Shown piece after piece: positions 1-9,004 of a DNA stretch of 64,000 nt; position 1 is the stretch's first letter, and each line of letters begins with the position of its first letter. Origin of the DNA: Nostoc sp. PCC 7524 (lineage in GTDB: Bacteria > Cyanobacteriota > Cyanobacteriia > Cyanobacteriales > Nostocaceae); contig NC_019684.1 in NCBI RefSeq assembly GCF_000316645.1, positions 6,273,501 to 6,337,500 on the forward strand. The letters run 5' to 3'. The position numbers and the translations under genes were made by a program. The notes under the pieces were generated by a model. The model did no database searches. It worked only from the letters and a program-made list of their open reading frames with translations, and was not told the DNA's origin.

Positions 1-69
1 GCTCAGTATTTCGTACTTGAGTTGATACAGAAATTAGTGATTTTGTAATTAGGAGTTAAAAAATCAACG

Positions 70-1884
70 ATGCGACTGTCACAAATGTTATTCGTCACAC
101 TGCGGGATGATCCGGCTGATGCGGAGATTCCTAGCCATAAGTTGTTACTGCGTGCTGGTTACATTCGTCGCATCGGTAGCGGTGTTTACGCTTATATGCC
201 TTTGATGTGGCGCGTACTGCAAAAGGTTTCTCAGATTGTGCGGGAAGAAATGAACACCACAGGCGCACAGGAATGTTTACTTCCCCAACTCCAACCTTCT
301 GATTTATGGAAGGAGTCGGGACGCTGGGATACTTACACCAAAGCTGAGGGAATTATGTTTTCCCTAATTGATCGCCGTGAGCAACAATTAGGGTTAGGGC
401 CGACTCACGAGGAAGTCATTACTGCGATCGCTCGTGATATGATTCGCTCTTACCGTCAGCTACCTCAGCATCTTTACCAAATTCAAACTAAGTTCCGTGA
501 TGAAATTCGCCCCCGCTTCGGTTTAATGCGTGGTCGAGAATTTATCATGAAGGATGGCTATTCTTTCCACGCCGATGAAGATAGCCTCAAACAAACTTAT
601 CAAGATATGTATCAAGCCTACAGCAATATGCTGCGGCGGGCTGGTTTAGCTTTCCGTCCTGTGGAAGCTGATTCTGGTGCAATTGGTGGTTCTGGTTCAA
701 CAGAATTTATGGTGTTGGCGGAAGCTGGGGAAGATGAAGTTATCTACACCGAGGATGGTAAGTACGCCGCGAACGTTGAAAAAGCGGTTTCTTTACCTGC
801 TGATGCTGAAATTTCCCAATTTACTACCTACGAAAAACGGGAAACACCGGGAACAGAAACAATCGAAACAGTCTGTAAATTCCTCAATGCTTCTCCGACT
901 CAAGTAGTAAAAAATGTCCTTTACCAAACAGTATATGATAACGGCTTAACAGTTTTGGTAATGGTAAGCATTCGTGGTGATCAGGAAGTTAATGAGGTTA
1001 AATTACAGAACGAATTAACAAAATTAGCTCCTAATTACAGTGCAAAAGCGATTATTGCTTTAAATGTTCCCAGTGCCGAAACTCAGCAAACTTGGGCAGC
1101 GAAATCTTTACCTTTAGGCTACATTGCTCCTGATATTGCTGATGATTATATTGCCGCTAACAAGCAAATTCATCCTAAATTTGTCCGGTTAGTTGATCAA
1201 ACTGCCGTTGAGTTAAAAAACTTCATTACTGGTGCTAATGAAAGCGGCTATCACGTCGTCGGTGCAAATTGGGGCGAGCAATTTCAACTAGCAACAAGTG
1301 TAGTAGATGTACGCAAAGCTAGACCAGGCGATCGCGCCCTTCATGACCCGCAACAAATCTTAAAAAGTGCCAGAGGTATTGAAGTCGGTCACATCTTCCA
1401 ATTAGGCATAAAATATTCCCAAGCAATGGGAGCAACCTATACTAATGAACAGGGTGAAGAAAAACCTCTAGTTATGGGTTGTTACGGTGTCGGTGTATCC
1501 CGGTTAGCACAGTCAGCCGTAGAGCAATCTTACGATAAAGATGGCATTATATGGCCAGTAGCGATCGCACCCTATCATGCGATCGTGACAATTCCTAACA
1601 TTAATGATGCCCAACAAGTAGAAATTGCGGAAAAACTTTACATAGCCCTGAATCAATCAGGAGTAGAAACATTATTAGATGACCGCAATGAAAGAGCCGG
1701 AGTAAAATTTAAAGATGCTGATTTAATCGGCATACCTTATAGAATTGTTACCGGACGAGCAATTAGCAACGGCAAAGTTGAAGTTGTAGAAAGAGCAACC
1801 CGTCAATCTCAAGAAATCCCCATTGATGAGGTTATTACTAGGCTGAAACAATGGATTACAACAGCTACAAACAATAGCAATTAA
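70..1884 (+). CDS. proS: Prolyl-tRNA synthetase
   Basis: Charges tRNA-Pro with proline in the cytoplasm. The 604-residue protein is the bacterial type of class II synthetase. Motif 2 is visible as [17 protein letters not shown] near residues 142-158, and motif 3 as [13 protein letters not shown] near 473-485. The region between them (about 220-400) corresponds in the family to the inserted cis-editing domain that hydrolyses mischarged Ala-tRNA-Pro, and an anticodon-binding domain follows at the C-terminus. AGGAG lies about 15 bases before the ATG. The length matches bacterial ProRS. It stands alone on this strand, and a hairpin follows its stop. Confidence 0.97.
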   Translation: MRLSQMLFVTLRDDPADAEIPSHKLLLRAGYIRRIGSGVYAYMPLMWRVLQKVSQIVREEMNTTGAQECLLPQLQPSDLWKESGRWDTYTKAEGIMFSLIDRREQQLGLGPTHEEVITAIARDMIRSYRQLPQHLYQIQTKFRDEIRPRFGLMRGREFIMKDGYSFHADEDSLKQTYQDMYQAYSNMLRRAGLAFRPVEADSGAIGGSGSTEFMVLAEAGEDEVIYTEDGKYAANVEKAVSLPADAEISQFTTYEKRETPGTETIETVCKFLNASPTQVVKNVLYQTVYDNGLTVLVMVSIRGDQEVNEVKLQNELTKLAPNYSAKAIIALNVPSAETQQTWAAKSLPLGYIAPDIADDYIAANKQIHPKFVRLVDQTAVELKNFITGANESGYHVVGANWGEQFQLATSVVDVRKARPGDRALHDPQQILKSARGIEVGHIFQLGIKYSQAMGATYTNEQGEEKPLVMGCYGVGVSRLAQSAVEQSYDKDGIIWPVAIAPYHAIVTIPNINDAQQVEIAEKLYIALNQSGVETLLDDRNERAGVKFKDADLIGIPYRIVTGRAISNGKVEVVERATRQSQEIPIDEVITRLKQWITTATNNSN

Positions 1885-1891
1885 ACTCTGA

Positions 1892-1933
1892 GAGACGCAG
1901 AGTAGTAAATAGTCAACTTTTCTCTGCGTTCTC
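1892..1933 (+). terminator. Hairpin after proS
   Basis: GAGACGCAGAG at 1892-1902 is matched by CTCTGCGTTCTC at 1922-1933, with one extra T in the right arm. It sits 8 bases after the proS stop. No long T-run follows, so termination is an inference from position. Confidence 0.4.
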
Positions 1934-2280
1934 CTAGATTATTAACTGAAATGTTAAGAATTTCGTAAAAAATAGTCAGTAGGTAGTAAACATAATTAAA
2001 TGTGAAATATCAGCCTGTAGAACTCTGCCTCCTAACTCCTGCCTCTGACTTTCTCATGATTTACAGATTTAAATAATTTTGCAGGTGACGGATTTCAAGT
2101 ACAAATTCTAAAATTAGAAATAAAGTTGCTCAAATGAGCCGATGCAACATTTGAACCTACATATCTATCCTTTAGGTTTTAGGAAACTCTGTATTTATAA
2201 GTATCGTCTTCAACTCTTCAACCAGGCTGCTCTTCACCCATCAAGACCATATCAGCCATCAGTCAGGAATGTTTTAAACT
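1934..2280. other. Intergenic stretch, no gene seen
   Basis: AT-rich spacer between proS and the GerMN gene. It contains stop codons in all frames and no convincing small gene. It presumably carries the promoter of the downstream gene, but I cannot point to a clear -35/-10 pair. Confidence 0.4.
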
Positions 2281-2895
2281 ATGAATGACCAACAAGGATC
2301 GAACCGTATATCATCAGGTGTAATTGCGGCCGTCTCAGCAGCAGTTTTAGCAGTTGGCGGCGGTGTGGCTTGGTTGACAGCAAATACAACCAACTCTCCC
2401 ACCCCATCAACACCATCTCAACGTATCCAACAGCCGGGACAATCAAACACCAGACAGCCAGGAAATGAGCAAACAGCCAATGTTTATTGGCTCAGAACCA
2501 ACGAAAAAAGTTTTGAATTAGTTCCCCAACCCATTCAAGTAGCTGCTGCACAGCCAAATCAAGTTTTAGAGACAGCTTTTCAAAGTTTGTTAGCTGGCCC
2601 CACAGAAGGCACAAATTCCACCACCATTCCCCAAGGAACTAAACTATTAGGGTTAAAAGTGGAAGATAACGACGAAATCCACGTTAATTTATCTCAAGAC
2701 TTTACCAGTGGTGGCGGTAGTACCTCTATGATGGGTCGTGTAGGTCAAGTAGTTTATACTGCCACAACATTAGACCCCAATGCCAAAGTGTACATTGAGG
2801 TTAATGGCAAACCCTTAGAGGTTTTAGGTGGTGAAGGTGTAGAGATAGAACAGCCTCTAACCCGTGAAAGCTTTAAAAAAGATTATCCGCTTTAG
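2281..2895 (+). CDS. GerMN-domain membrane-anchored protein
   Basis: A 204-residue protein with an N-terminal hydrophobic segment (about residues 14-33) that would anchor or export it, then a Ser/Thr/Pro/Gln-rich linker. From about residue 65 there is a GerMN-type domain, with VYWLRTNEKSFELVPQP followed by the family pattern LLAGPTEG and, later, VNLSQDF. GerMN domains occur in spore germination protein GerM and in many non-sporulating bacteria as extracytoplasmic modules of unclear function. The stop codon abuts a run of heptamer repeats. The domain call is from pattern recognition; the cellular role is unknown. Confidence 0.75.
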   Translation: MNDQQGSNRISSGVIAAVSAAVLAVGGGVAWLTANTTNSPTPSTPSQRIQQPGQSNTRQPGNEQTANVYWLRTNEKSFELVPQPIQVAAAQPNQVLETAFQSLLAGPTEGTNSTTIPQGTKLLGLKVEDNDEIHVNLSQDFTSGGGSTSMMGRVGQVVYTATTLDPNAKVYIEVNGKPLEVLGGEGVEIEQPLTRESFKKDYPL

Positions 2896-2962
2896 TCAAT
2901 AGTCAATAGTCAATAGTCAATAGCTAACAACTTTGGACTATGGACTTTGAACTATTGACTGC
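2896..2962. repeat. STRR heptamer run TCAATAG x4 with inverted copy
   Basis: Four perfect tandem TCAATAG units at 2896-2923 start immediately after the GerMN stop codon. An inverted relative (ACTATTGACT) follows near 2951-2960, so the transcript could fold. This lies between two convergent genes and may act as a weak bidirectional terminator. Confidence 0.75.
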
Positions 2963-2966
2963 TTAC

Positions 2967-3314
2967 CTAACTTTTACTACTTAGCACCCTAAAGCTACGG
3001 GCTTGCTGTTCCAACCTTGTAGCTAGGCGATCGCAAACCCGATTACATAATTCAAAGATCATTTCATCTTCTACCCTGTAGTAAGCGCAAGTTCCTTCAC
3101 TGCGGCGGCTAAGAATCCCTGCTTGCCACATTACCTTCAGGTGTTTAGACACATTTGCCTGCGAAGTCTGTGTTGCCTCGACCAACTCTTGTACACATTT
3201 TTCTTCATCCCTTAATAAGTGCAACAAGCGCAAACGCATCGGCTCACTTAACAGGCTGAAGTATTCGGCTACTTGTTGCACCACTTCTGGAGGTACAGGC
3301 AACGCTTGTTTCAT
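2967..3314 (-). CDS. ArsR/SmtB-family transcriptional regulator
   Basis: A small winged-helix repressor. The open frame extends to 3347, but the Met at 3314 (protein beginning MKQALPVPPEVVQQV) fits the family better, giving 115 residues. The helix-turn-helix region reads VQELVEATQTSQANVSKHLK, and the wing lies around SRRSEGTCAYYRVED. The usual alpha-3 metal motif ELCVCDL is absent; the equivalent is EEKCVQELV with one Cys, so the inducer cannot be predicted. Two near-palindromes (AATGATTCATT and AATGATTCACT, at 3346 and 3363) lie just upstream of the chosen start and look like its own operator, which also argues against the longer reading frame. Confidence 0.85.
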   Translation of the reverse strand: MKQALPVPPEVVQQVAEYFSLLSEPMRLRLLHLLRDEEKCVQELVEATQTSQANVSKHLKVMWQAGILSRRSEGTCAYYRVEDEMIFELCNRVCDRLATRLEQQARSFRVLSSKS

Positions 3315-3345
3315 CAGGATTAACCCGCAGGACTTAAAGTTTAAC

Positions 3346-3373
3346 AATGATTCATTAAGAGTAATGATTCACT
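3346..3373 (-). promoter_or_regulatory. Candidate ArsR auto-operator
   Basis: AATGATTCATT (3346-3356) is a perfect odd palindrome around a central T, and AATGATTCACT (3363-3373) repeats it with one change, 17 bases apart. ArsR-family repressors bind such tandem AT-rich palindromes over their own promoters. The assignment is by position and symmetry only. Confidence 0.5.
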
Positions 3374-3391
3374 TGTTATATAGATTAATAC

Positions 3392-3943
3392 TTAATCAGG
3401 GTTAATTCTCATCAAGGGTTGGTTATATTCCACAGGTTCACCATTTTGGATGAGAATTTCCATGACTTGCCCAGAAACCTCAGCCTCAATTTCATTCATC
3501 AGCTTCATTGCTTCAATGATGCAGACTGTTTGACCTTTACGGACGCGATCGCCCACCTCGACAAATGCTGCTTCCCCTGGTGCCGGAGCGCGATAAAACG
3601 TCCCTACCATCGGAGAATGCACTTCTACTAATCTTTGGTCAATTGTTGACGGAGCATTCCCTCCTACCTGTGCGCTAGAACTAGCGATCGCACTATCTAC
3701 GCGGCTTGCTACCTCCATTGCTGGAGTTGGTGCTGCTGGGGTAAAAGTGGGTGCAACCGATGGCAAACCCGAACCAACCACACCACCCAAAGTTGCTTGA
3801 CTAACCGACACAATTTGATTACTGACACTAACAGCTTTCCGTACCGTTAGTTCAAAGTCATCACTTTTTAGTGTTACTTCTGCAATATCTGTTTGTGCAA
3901 TAGTTGCCAGCAGTTGGCGGATTTCATTAAAGTCCAATGGCAC
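3392..3943 (-). CDS. accB: Biotin carboxyl carrier protein of acetyl-CoA carboxylase
   Basis: Carries biotin between the carboxylase and carboxyltransferase components of acetyl-CoA carboxylase, the first committed step of fatty acid synthesis. The C-terminal biotinyl domain has the diagnostic [12 protein letters not shown], with the biotinylated lysine at about residue 147. It is preceded by a Pro/Ala/Val-rich flexible linker (about 55-100) and an N-terminal AccC-interaction region. At 183 residues it has the usual length. The start is a GTG with GAGGT upstream. It lies 108 bases downstream of efp on the same strand, the efp-accB order common in cyanobacteria, and is probably cotranscribed with it. 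Confidence 0.97.
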   Translation of the reverse strand: MPLDFNEIRQLLATIAQTDIAEVTLKSDDFELTVRKAVSVSNQIVSVSQATLGGVVGSGLPSVAPTFTPAAPTPAMEVASRVDSAIASSSAQVGGNAPSTIDQRLVEVHSPMVGTFYRAPAPGEAAFVEVGDRVRKGQTVCIIEAMKLMNEIEAEVSGQVMEILIQNGEPVEYNQPLMRINPD

Positions 3944-4051
3944 AGTTTTTATTACCTCAACCTGTCCGTAAATTAAGAATCTTAAGTTTGGCAGGGATTT
4001 AATCCCCCTAGAGGGATTGAAATCAGTATTTACTCAGGAATGAGATAAAAC

Positions 4052-4609
4052 TTATTCCCTGCCTAAGTATTTATCCTCACGAGTATCAATTTTGATGCGT
4101 TCGCCTTGCGAAATAAACAAAGGAACCATCACAGTTGCACCAGTTTCCACTGTCGCTGGTTTAGTACCGCCTGTAGCAGTGTCACCTTTAACACCTGGAT
4201 CTGTTTGGATAACCTCCAAAACTACAGAATTAGGCAATTCAACTTCTAGCACCTGTTCGCCCCAACGAATGACGTTCACTTCCATACCTTCCTTTAGGTA
4301 CTTGACGCGATCGCCAATTTGGGTAGCACTTAATCTACCCTCTTCGTAAGTTTCCATATCCATAAAGACGAACTCATCGCCCTCTTTATAGGTATGCTGC
4401 ATCGTGCTTTTTTCTAAAGTAGCCTGTGGCACAGTTTCCCCAGCCCGGAACGTTCTTTCAACAACGCTCCCACTCTGGACGTTTTTCAGTTTAGTCCGCA
4501 CAAAAGCGGAACCCTTACCTGGCTTAACGTGGAGGAATTCTACCACACGCCATACAGACCCATCTAATACGATTGATACACCGGGTCGAAAATCGTTACT
4601 AGAAATCAT
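4052..4609 (-). CDS. efp: Elongation factor P
   Basis: Binds the ribosome between the P and E sites and relieves stalling at consecutive prolines. The 185-residue, three-domain protein shows the domain I loop [13 protein letters not shown], with Lys32 at the tip that is modified in some bacteria. Domain II has [15 protein letters not shown], and the domain III signature ends in [18 protein letters not shown]. Length and start are canonical. accB follows downstream on the same strand. I see no epmA/epmB-type modification gene in this window. Confidence 0.97.
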   Translation of the reverse strand: MISSNDFRPGVSIVLDGSVWRVVEFLHVKPGKGSAFVRTKLKNVQSGSVVERTFRAGETVPQATLEKSTMQHTYKEGDEFVFMDMETYEEGRLSATQIGDRVKYLKEGMEVNVIRWGEQVLEVELPNSVVLEVIQTDPGVKGDTATGGTKPATVETGATVMVPLFISQGERIKIDTREDKYLGRE

Positions 4610-4685
4610 GAAGCTTTCAAATTGTGGAAGACAATCGGCATTTATTGTACCCTTCTAGGGCGGTAATTAGGTAATTAGTCAAAAG

Positions 4686-4722
4686 TTAATAGGCAATAGG
4701 CAATAGGCAATAGGCAATAGGC
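4686..4722. repeat. STRR heptamer run AATAGGC
   Basis: About five tandem AATAGGC units in the spacer between the divergent efp and cyclophilin genes. It belongs to the short tandem heptamer repeats scattered through this window. Confidence 0.75.
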
Positions 4723-4879
4723 ACTCTTGCAATAGTTAAACATTCTTTCCTTACACCCCTACACCCTTGCTTCCCCACTCTCTCACTACTCAGCACTCAA
4801 CACTCATGCCTCGTACTGTGGGAAGATGATTGATGGGTTACGCCTAGTCAACAATTTGATGCTGCATTTGAGCCGTCCC

Positions 4880-5986
4880 ATGTTTAATTTATTAAAATCC
4901 TGGCTGAAGAACAGCCTCATCGCCATACTGTTGGTAACAATATTTTTAGGCATAAATACAGCTGGCTGGACTCCTTCCAGTAACGCCGCCCTGCCATCTG
5001 GAAATGCAATCACTGACGGCAAAGCTTTATTGCGGTATGCACTCCCAATAGACAATAAACCAGTGCGTGAACTGCAAGCCAGTCTAGAAGATATTTCTAC
5101 CCAACTACGAGCAAACCGACGCTGGGGTGCTGTCTCCAAAGACCTGAGTAAAGCATCCCGCATTCTTGATAAACCTTCACAAATCCTAGCAAGCGTTCCG
5201 GAAGAACGCCAACCCCAAGCTGAATCTTGGCTGACGGAATTAAAGTCTGGAGTAGAAAAAGTTCAAGAATTGGCGCAAGCTAAAGATAAAGAACAAATTC
5301 TTCAAGAGAGAGCCAAACTACTGAATCTGGTGTCTCTCATCGAAGAATCAATGGTCAAGGAATATCCCTTTGAAGTTCCAGAAGAATACAGTAACCTCCC
5401 TCAACTCAAAGGTCGTGCCACAATTGCTATCAAAACCAATAAAGGGGACTTAACCGTAGTTGTAGATGGTTACAGCGCCCCTGTAACTGCTGGTAACTTT
5501 GTTGATTTGGTGCAGCGTGGTTTTTACAACGGTTTAGAATTTACCCGTTCTGAAGAATCCTACGTGCTACAAACAGGAGATCCACCAGGAAAAGAACAGG
5601 GTTTTATTGACCCCAAAACTGGTAAGTATCGCGCTGTACCTCTAGAAATTCTAGTAGAGGGCGATGAAAAACCCACCTACGGCATTACCCTAGAAGATGC
5701 TGGTCGTTATCTGGATATGCCAGTCTTACCTTTCTCTTCCTTTGGTGCATTGGCTATGGCTCGTCCCGAAAGCCAAGTTAATGGCGGTTCTTCTCAAGTC
5801 TTCTTTTTCTTATTTGAACCAGAACTTACTCCAGCCGGACGTAACCTATTGGATGGTCGTTACTCAGTATTTGGCTATCTCACTGAAGGCAAAGACATTT
5901 TAGATACACTCAAAGCTGGCGACAAAATCGAATCGGCAACTGTGGTTCAAGGTATAGAAAATTTAATTGAACCCCCAGCAGCATAA
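4880..5986 (+). CDS. Cyclophilin-type peptidyl-prolyl isomerase, probably thylakoid lumen
   Basis: Catalyses cis-trans isomerisation of prolyl bonds. The frame is open from 4826, but the Met at 4880 (MFNLLKSWLKNSLIAILLV) begins a normal signal peptide with an Ala-type cleavage region after about 35 residues, so that start is preferred. A helical region of about 130 residues precedes the C-terminal cyclophilin domain (from about residue 175: TIAIKTNKGDLTVVVDGYSAPVTAGNFVDLV). The domain order matches the TLP40-type lumenal immunophilins of plants and cyanobacteria. Residues such as SSQVFFFLFE fit a divergent cyclophilin active site, so isomerase activity may be low. A strong hairpin follows the stop. 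Confidence 0.88.
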   Translation: MFNLLKSWLKNSLIAILLVTIFLGINTAGWTPSSNAALPSGNAITDGKALLRYALPIDNKPVRELQASLEDISTQLRANRRWGAVSKDLSKASRILDKPSQILASVPEERQPQAESWLTELKSGVEKVQELAQAKDKEQILQERAKLLNLVSLIEESMVKEYPFEVPEEYSNLPQLKGRATIAIKTNKGDLTVVVDGYSAPVTAGNFVDLVQRGFYNGLEFTRSEESYVLQTGDPPGKEQGFIDPKTGKYRAVPLEILVEGDEKPTYGITLEDAGRYLDMPVLPFSSFGALAMARPESQVNGGSSQVFFFLFEPELTPAGRNLLDGRYSVFGYLTEGKDILDTLKAGDKIESATVVQGIENLIEPPAA

Positions 5987-5996
5987 CTAGATCAAG

Positions 5997-6048
5997 TTTG
6001 TAGTCAGCACTTTAGTCTGGGAATCAGACCTAAAGTGCTGACTACAAA
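5997..6048. repeat. Palindromic dispersed repeat / bidirectional terminator
   Basis: A long hairpin. TTTGTAGTCAGCACTTTAG (5997-6015) is perfectly complementary to 6030-6048, and an inner GTCTG/CAGAC pair continues the stem with one bulge. It lies between convergent genes. Related sequences with GTAGT, a central CTTTAG/CTAAAG core and ACTAC ends occur at 31614-31667 and 57732-57783, so this is a repeat family as well as a likely terminator. Confidence 0.8.
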
Positions 6049-6063
6049 TACTACAAAATTTTT

Positions 6064-6636
6064 TTAACCAAGCCTACCAGATGCTAATACCTGCTCAACA
6101 CTAATAGTTATATCTCCAAAAGCCCGTGAGATAATTTTCTCGTTAGCAGTAAATACTGTCTCTTCGTACAGCCCTTCTTGCAATAACAGTACAGAAATCT
6201 TCGCTTCTAACGGGTCTACAATCCAATATTCCGGTACTCCCAACGCCGCGTATTCAGATCGCTTATAACGATAGTCCCGCTTGATTGAATCTGGACTAAC
6301 CACCTCTACAATCACTAAGGGAGGTGACTCAAAAACAGCAGAAACCTTGAGCAATTCTCGTGCTTGCTCCTGTGTTACCACACACAAGTCAGTCAACCTA
6401 GACTTATTTCTCCCTGTCCTCACCCCAGTTTCTCGAAAAGTTAACCAAGGTAAATTCAACCCCTTAATTTCTGCATCCAAAAATTGCTCAAGGAATTTAG
6501 CAATCAAGAAATGTTCAATTGTAGGTGGGTTCATTAATTCCAGCCTGCCATCTACCAGTTCATAATGAAAACCATTACCATCATCGTAGGTTAAGTATTC
6601 CTCAAAGCTGAGGTGAGTAACTGGTGTAGTGACCAT
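6064..6636 (-). CDS. Uma2 family (DUF820) putative restriction-endonuclease-fold protein
   Basis: A 190-residue member of the family hugely expanded in cyanobacteria. The fold is of PD-(D/E)xK nuclease type. The family signature is clear in VVEVVSPDSIKRDYRYKRSE followed by YAALGVPEYWIVDPLEAKI, and the N-terminus reads LSFEEYLTYDDG. In the fold, the Asp and the Glu-x-Val of the central strand plus a downstream Lys would be catalytic. No physiological substrate is established for these proteins. It is encoded alone, opposite to both neighbours. Confidence 0.88.
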   Translation of the reverse strand: MVTTPVTHLSFEEYLTYDDGNGFHYELVDGRLELMNPPTIEHFLIAKFLEQFLDAEIKGLNLPWLTFRETGVRTGRNKSRLTDLCVVTQEQARELLKVSAVFESPPLVIVEVVSPDSIKRDYRYKRSEYAALGVPEYWIVDPLEAKISVLLLQEGLYEETVFTANEKIISRAFGDITISVEQVLASGRLG

Positions 6637-6745
6637 CTTAACTGACTCCTAGACGATATTCTGATTTTAAACTGAGGGAGTAGGAAGAAGCAGGGGAGCA
6701 GAGGAGCAGAGGAAACAGAAGAGACAGGGGAGACAAGGGAGAATA

Positions 6746-6776
6746 ATTAATGACTAATGACTAATGACTAATGATT
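6746..6776. repeat. STRR heptamer run TAATGAC over the thiL start
   Basis: Tandem TAATGAC units (taatgactaatgactaatga...) run directly into the thiL ATG at 6771, so the start codon is the ATG of the last, diverged unit. Each unit contains an ATG followed at once by ACT AAT G.., so the repeats could also set alternative starts in other frames. Confidence 0.7.
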
Positions 6777-7796
6777 AAAGTCGAAGATATTGGCGAACAA
6801 GGCCTTTTAGAAAGATTACAGCGTTTCTGTCCACCAGAAATTATTGGCGATGATGCGGCGGTATTGGGAACAGCACCAGAGCAATCTTTAGTTGTCACAA
6901 CCGATATGCTAGTTGACGGGGTACATTTTAGTCATGTCACCACTTCCCCAGGCGATGCTGGGTGGCGGGCTGCGGCTGCTAACTTATCAGATTTGGCGGC
7001 GATGGGTGCTACTCCCTTGGGAATCACTGTAGCTCTAGGACTTCCTGGAGATTTAAGCGTGAGTTGGGTTGAGAGCTTATACCAGGGAATGACAGAATGC
7101 CTGCAAGCATACAATACCCCAATTGTGGGCGGGGATGTAGTGCGATCGCCTGTTACTACTCTCTCAATTACCGCCTTTGGTCAAGTTCACCCCCATCAAA
7201 TTATCCGTCGTTCTGCCGCTCAAGTAGGGGATGCAATTATTGTTACAGGCGTTCATGGAGCATCCCACGCGGGCTTACAACTGCTGTTACACCCCAAATT
7301 AGGTAAAACCCTCACCCAAGGGCAAAAGGCGGCTTTAATCAAAGCACACCAGCGTCCTCAGCCACGATTAGATGTCTTACCTCTTCTCTGGCAAACTTTA
7401 GCATCCCGACTCCCGACTCCCGACTCCCGACTCCCTATTCCCGTCGCTGGTATGGATAGCAGTGATGGTTTAGCAGACGCAGTCTTACAAATTTGTCGCG
7501 CCAGTGGGGTTGGTGCTGTGTTAGAAAGTGAACAAATCCCTTTATCACCAGCTTTTGAAAATTGGCTAACCACAGAGCAAGCTTTAGAATATGCTCTCTA
7601 TGGTGGTGAAGACTTTGAATTAGTGTTGTGTTTACCCCAAGCAGCAGCAGATATTTTGGTACAACAATTAGGTAAAAGTGCAGCCATTGTCGGAACGATT
7701 ACATCTCATCCCCAAGTTATATTACACAATCAAAACCAAAAAATCCCTGACCGAGTTCTGAGCCTCAGTCAGGGATTTCAGCACTTTAGTCAATAG
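6771..7796 (+). CDS. thiL: Thiamine-monophosphate kinase
   Basis: Phosphorylates thiamine monophosphate to the active cofactor thiamine diphosphate, using ATP. The 341-residue protein has the PurM/ThiL fold. The N-terminal Mg/ATP-binding stretch is GDDAAVLGTAPEQ followed by TTDMLVDGVHF, with GGDVVRSP near residue 121 and a later MDSSDGLADA. Between about residues 211 and 220 the sequence SRLPTPDSRLP is encoded by four tandem TCCCGAC heptamers, an in-frame expansion just before the conserved PVAGMDSSDG motif. The end of the gene carries a strong hairpin. The start codon lies in another heptamer run. Confidence 0.95.
   Translation: MIKVEDIGEQGLLERLQRFCPPEIIGDDAAVLGTAPEQSLVVTTDMLVDGVHFSHVTTSPGDAGWRAAAANLSDLAAMGATPLGITVALGLPGDLSVSWVESLYQGMTECLQAYNTPIVGGDVVRSPVTTLSITAFGQVHPHQIIRRSAAQVGDAIIVTGVHGASHAGLQLLLHPKLGKTLTQGQKAALIKAHQRPQPRLDVLPLLWQTLASRLPTPDSRLPIPVAGMDSSDGLADAVLQICRASGVGAVLESEQIPLSPAFENWLTTEQALEYALYGGEDFELVLCLPQAAADILVQQLGKSAAIVGTITSHPQVILHNQNQKIPDRVLSLSQGFQHFSQ
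7404..7431 (+). repeat. STRR heptamers TCCCGAC x4 inside thiL
   Basis: Four perfect TCCCGAC units within the thiL reading frame. Three units make 21 bases, so expansion by three copies keeps the frame and adds seven residues. The flanking protein remains ThiL-like, so the run appears tolerated as a surface loop. Confidence 0.85.
7741..7778 (+). terminator. Hairpin at the 3' end of thiL coding sequence
   Basis: AAATCCCTGAC (7741-7751) pairs perfectly with GTCAGGGATTT (7768-7778), and GAG/CTC continues the stem after one mismatch. It lies inside the last codons of thiL, before the convergent gap2 end. There is no immediate T-run, so it may stabilise the mRNA end or stop transcription only partly. 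Heptamer-like inverted TCAATAGT/ACTATTGA copies follow at 7790-7858. Confidence 0.5.
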
Positions 7797-7864
7797 TCCA
7801 GAGTCCAGAGTAAAAAACTTTATCTTCAGCTTATTACTATTGACTATTGACTATTGATTAAAAA

Positions 7865-8878
7865 TTAAGCCCACTTTTGAGCTACAAGTTCTGCTAAATC
7901 TAGAACGCGTTGGCTATAACCCCACTCGTTGTCATACCAAGCCATGACTTTCACTAGGTCATTGCCCATAACCATAGTCAAGCTAGCATCAACGATAGAA
8001 GAAGCATCGCTACCTTGATAATCAGAAGATACCAAGGGTAGTTCGCTGTAGTCTAAAATGCCTTTGAGTTGGCCTTCAGCTGCATCTTTGAGAGCTTGGT
8101 TAACTTCTTCAGTAATAGTACGCTTCTCAACCTGAACTACGAAATCTACCATTGAGACGTTCGGGGTAGGTACGCGTAAAGCAACACCATTCAGCTTACC
8201 TTTAAGGTCTGGAATTACTAATGCCACAGCCTTAGCCGCACCGGTGGAGGTGGGGACAATGTTGATGGCTGCTGCTCTTGCCCGGCGTACATCACGGTGA
8301 GACGCGTCTAATAAACGTTGATCACCTGTGTAGCTGTGGGTGGTAGTCATCGTACCTTTGATGATCCCGAATTTATCATTCAACACCTTGGCAATAGGAG
8401 CCAAACAGTTGGTTGTACAGCTGGCATTACTAATAACGTGGTGTTGGTTGTGGTCGTATTCGTGATGATTCACACCAATTACGAAGGTACCATCTTCGTT
8501 TTTACCGGGGGCAGTGATGAGAACTTTCTTGGCTCCAGCATTTACGTGCTTTAACGCCCCTTCTTTACTGGTAAATACGCCTGTAGCTTCGATAATGAGG
8601 TCAATTTCCCACTCTTTCCAGGGCAAGTTTTCTGGATTGCGATCAGATACGCATTTAATGGTCTTACCATTAACGATGATAGAGTTGTCATCAGCAGTAA
8701 TGTCAACATCCTTTAACTTCCCAAGCATTGAGTCATACTTCAGGAGGTGAGCATTAGTTCTAGGATCTGATGTGTCATTAACAGCTACAAGGTCAATATT
8801 GCTATTTTCACGACCTAGCCAGCAACGTGCAAAGTTACGTCCGATACGCCCGAAACCGTTGATTGCGACTCTAATCAC
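7865..8878 (-). CDS. gap2: Glyceraldehyde-3-phosphate dehydrogenase, photosynthetic type
   Basis: Reduces 1,3-bisphosphoglycerate in the Calvin cycle, typically with NADPH. I choose the GTG at 8878, giving 337 residues that start [16 protein letters not shown]. The open frame reaches 8929, but the extra 17 residues are not family-like. Catalytic Cys lies in [12 protein letters not shown]. The cofactor-binding loop [18 protein letters not shown] has the small residue after NDT typical of the NADP-accepting plastid/cyanobacterial GapA/Gap2 form. It sits 126 bases downstream of nadD on the same strand and convergent with thiL. Confidence 0.96.
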   Translation of the reverse strand: MIRVAINGFGRIGRNFARCWLGRENSNIDLVAVNDTSDPRTNAHLLKYDSMLGKLKDVDITADDNSIIVNGKTIKCVSDRNPENLPWKEWEIDLIIEATGVFTSKEGALKHVNAGAKKVLITAPGKNEDGTFVIGVNHHEYDHNQHHVISNASCTTNCLAPIAKVLNDKFGIIKGTMTTTHSYTGDQRLLDASHRDVRRARAAAINIVPTSTGAAKAVALVIPDLKGKLNGVALRVPTPNVSMVDFVVQVEKRTITEEVNQALKDAAEGQLKGILDYSELPLVSSDYQGSDASSIVDASLTMVMGNDLVKVMAWYDNEWGYSQRVLDLAELVAQKWA

Positions 8879-9004
8879 AGTGTCTTGCCCTCTGTATTTA
8901 TGCCTATAAGTTGATATCTTTGACCCCAATCATATCGCAAAGGGGGAGAGTATTTATAACCATAAAGTGTTAGATCCATAAAAAAAAACATATTTTATTC
9001 AGAT

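Noticed and set aside
4804..5163. 119-codon minus-strand frame over the cyclophilin gene start
   Set aside because: Overlaps the signal peptide and helical region of a clear plus-strand gene and has no motif.
8879..8929. Longer N-terminus of Gap2
   Set aside because: The extra 17 residues are not found in the enzyme family, and the GTG at 8878 gives the standard start.
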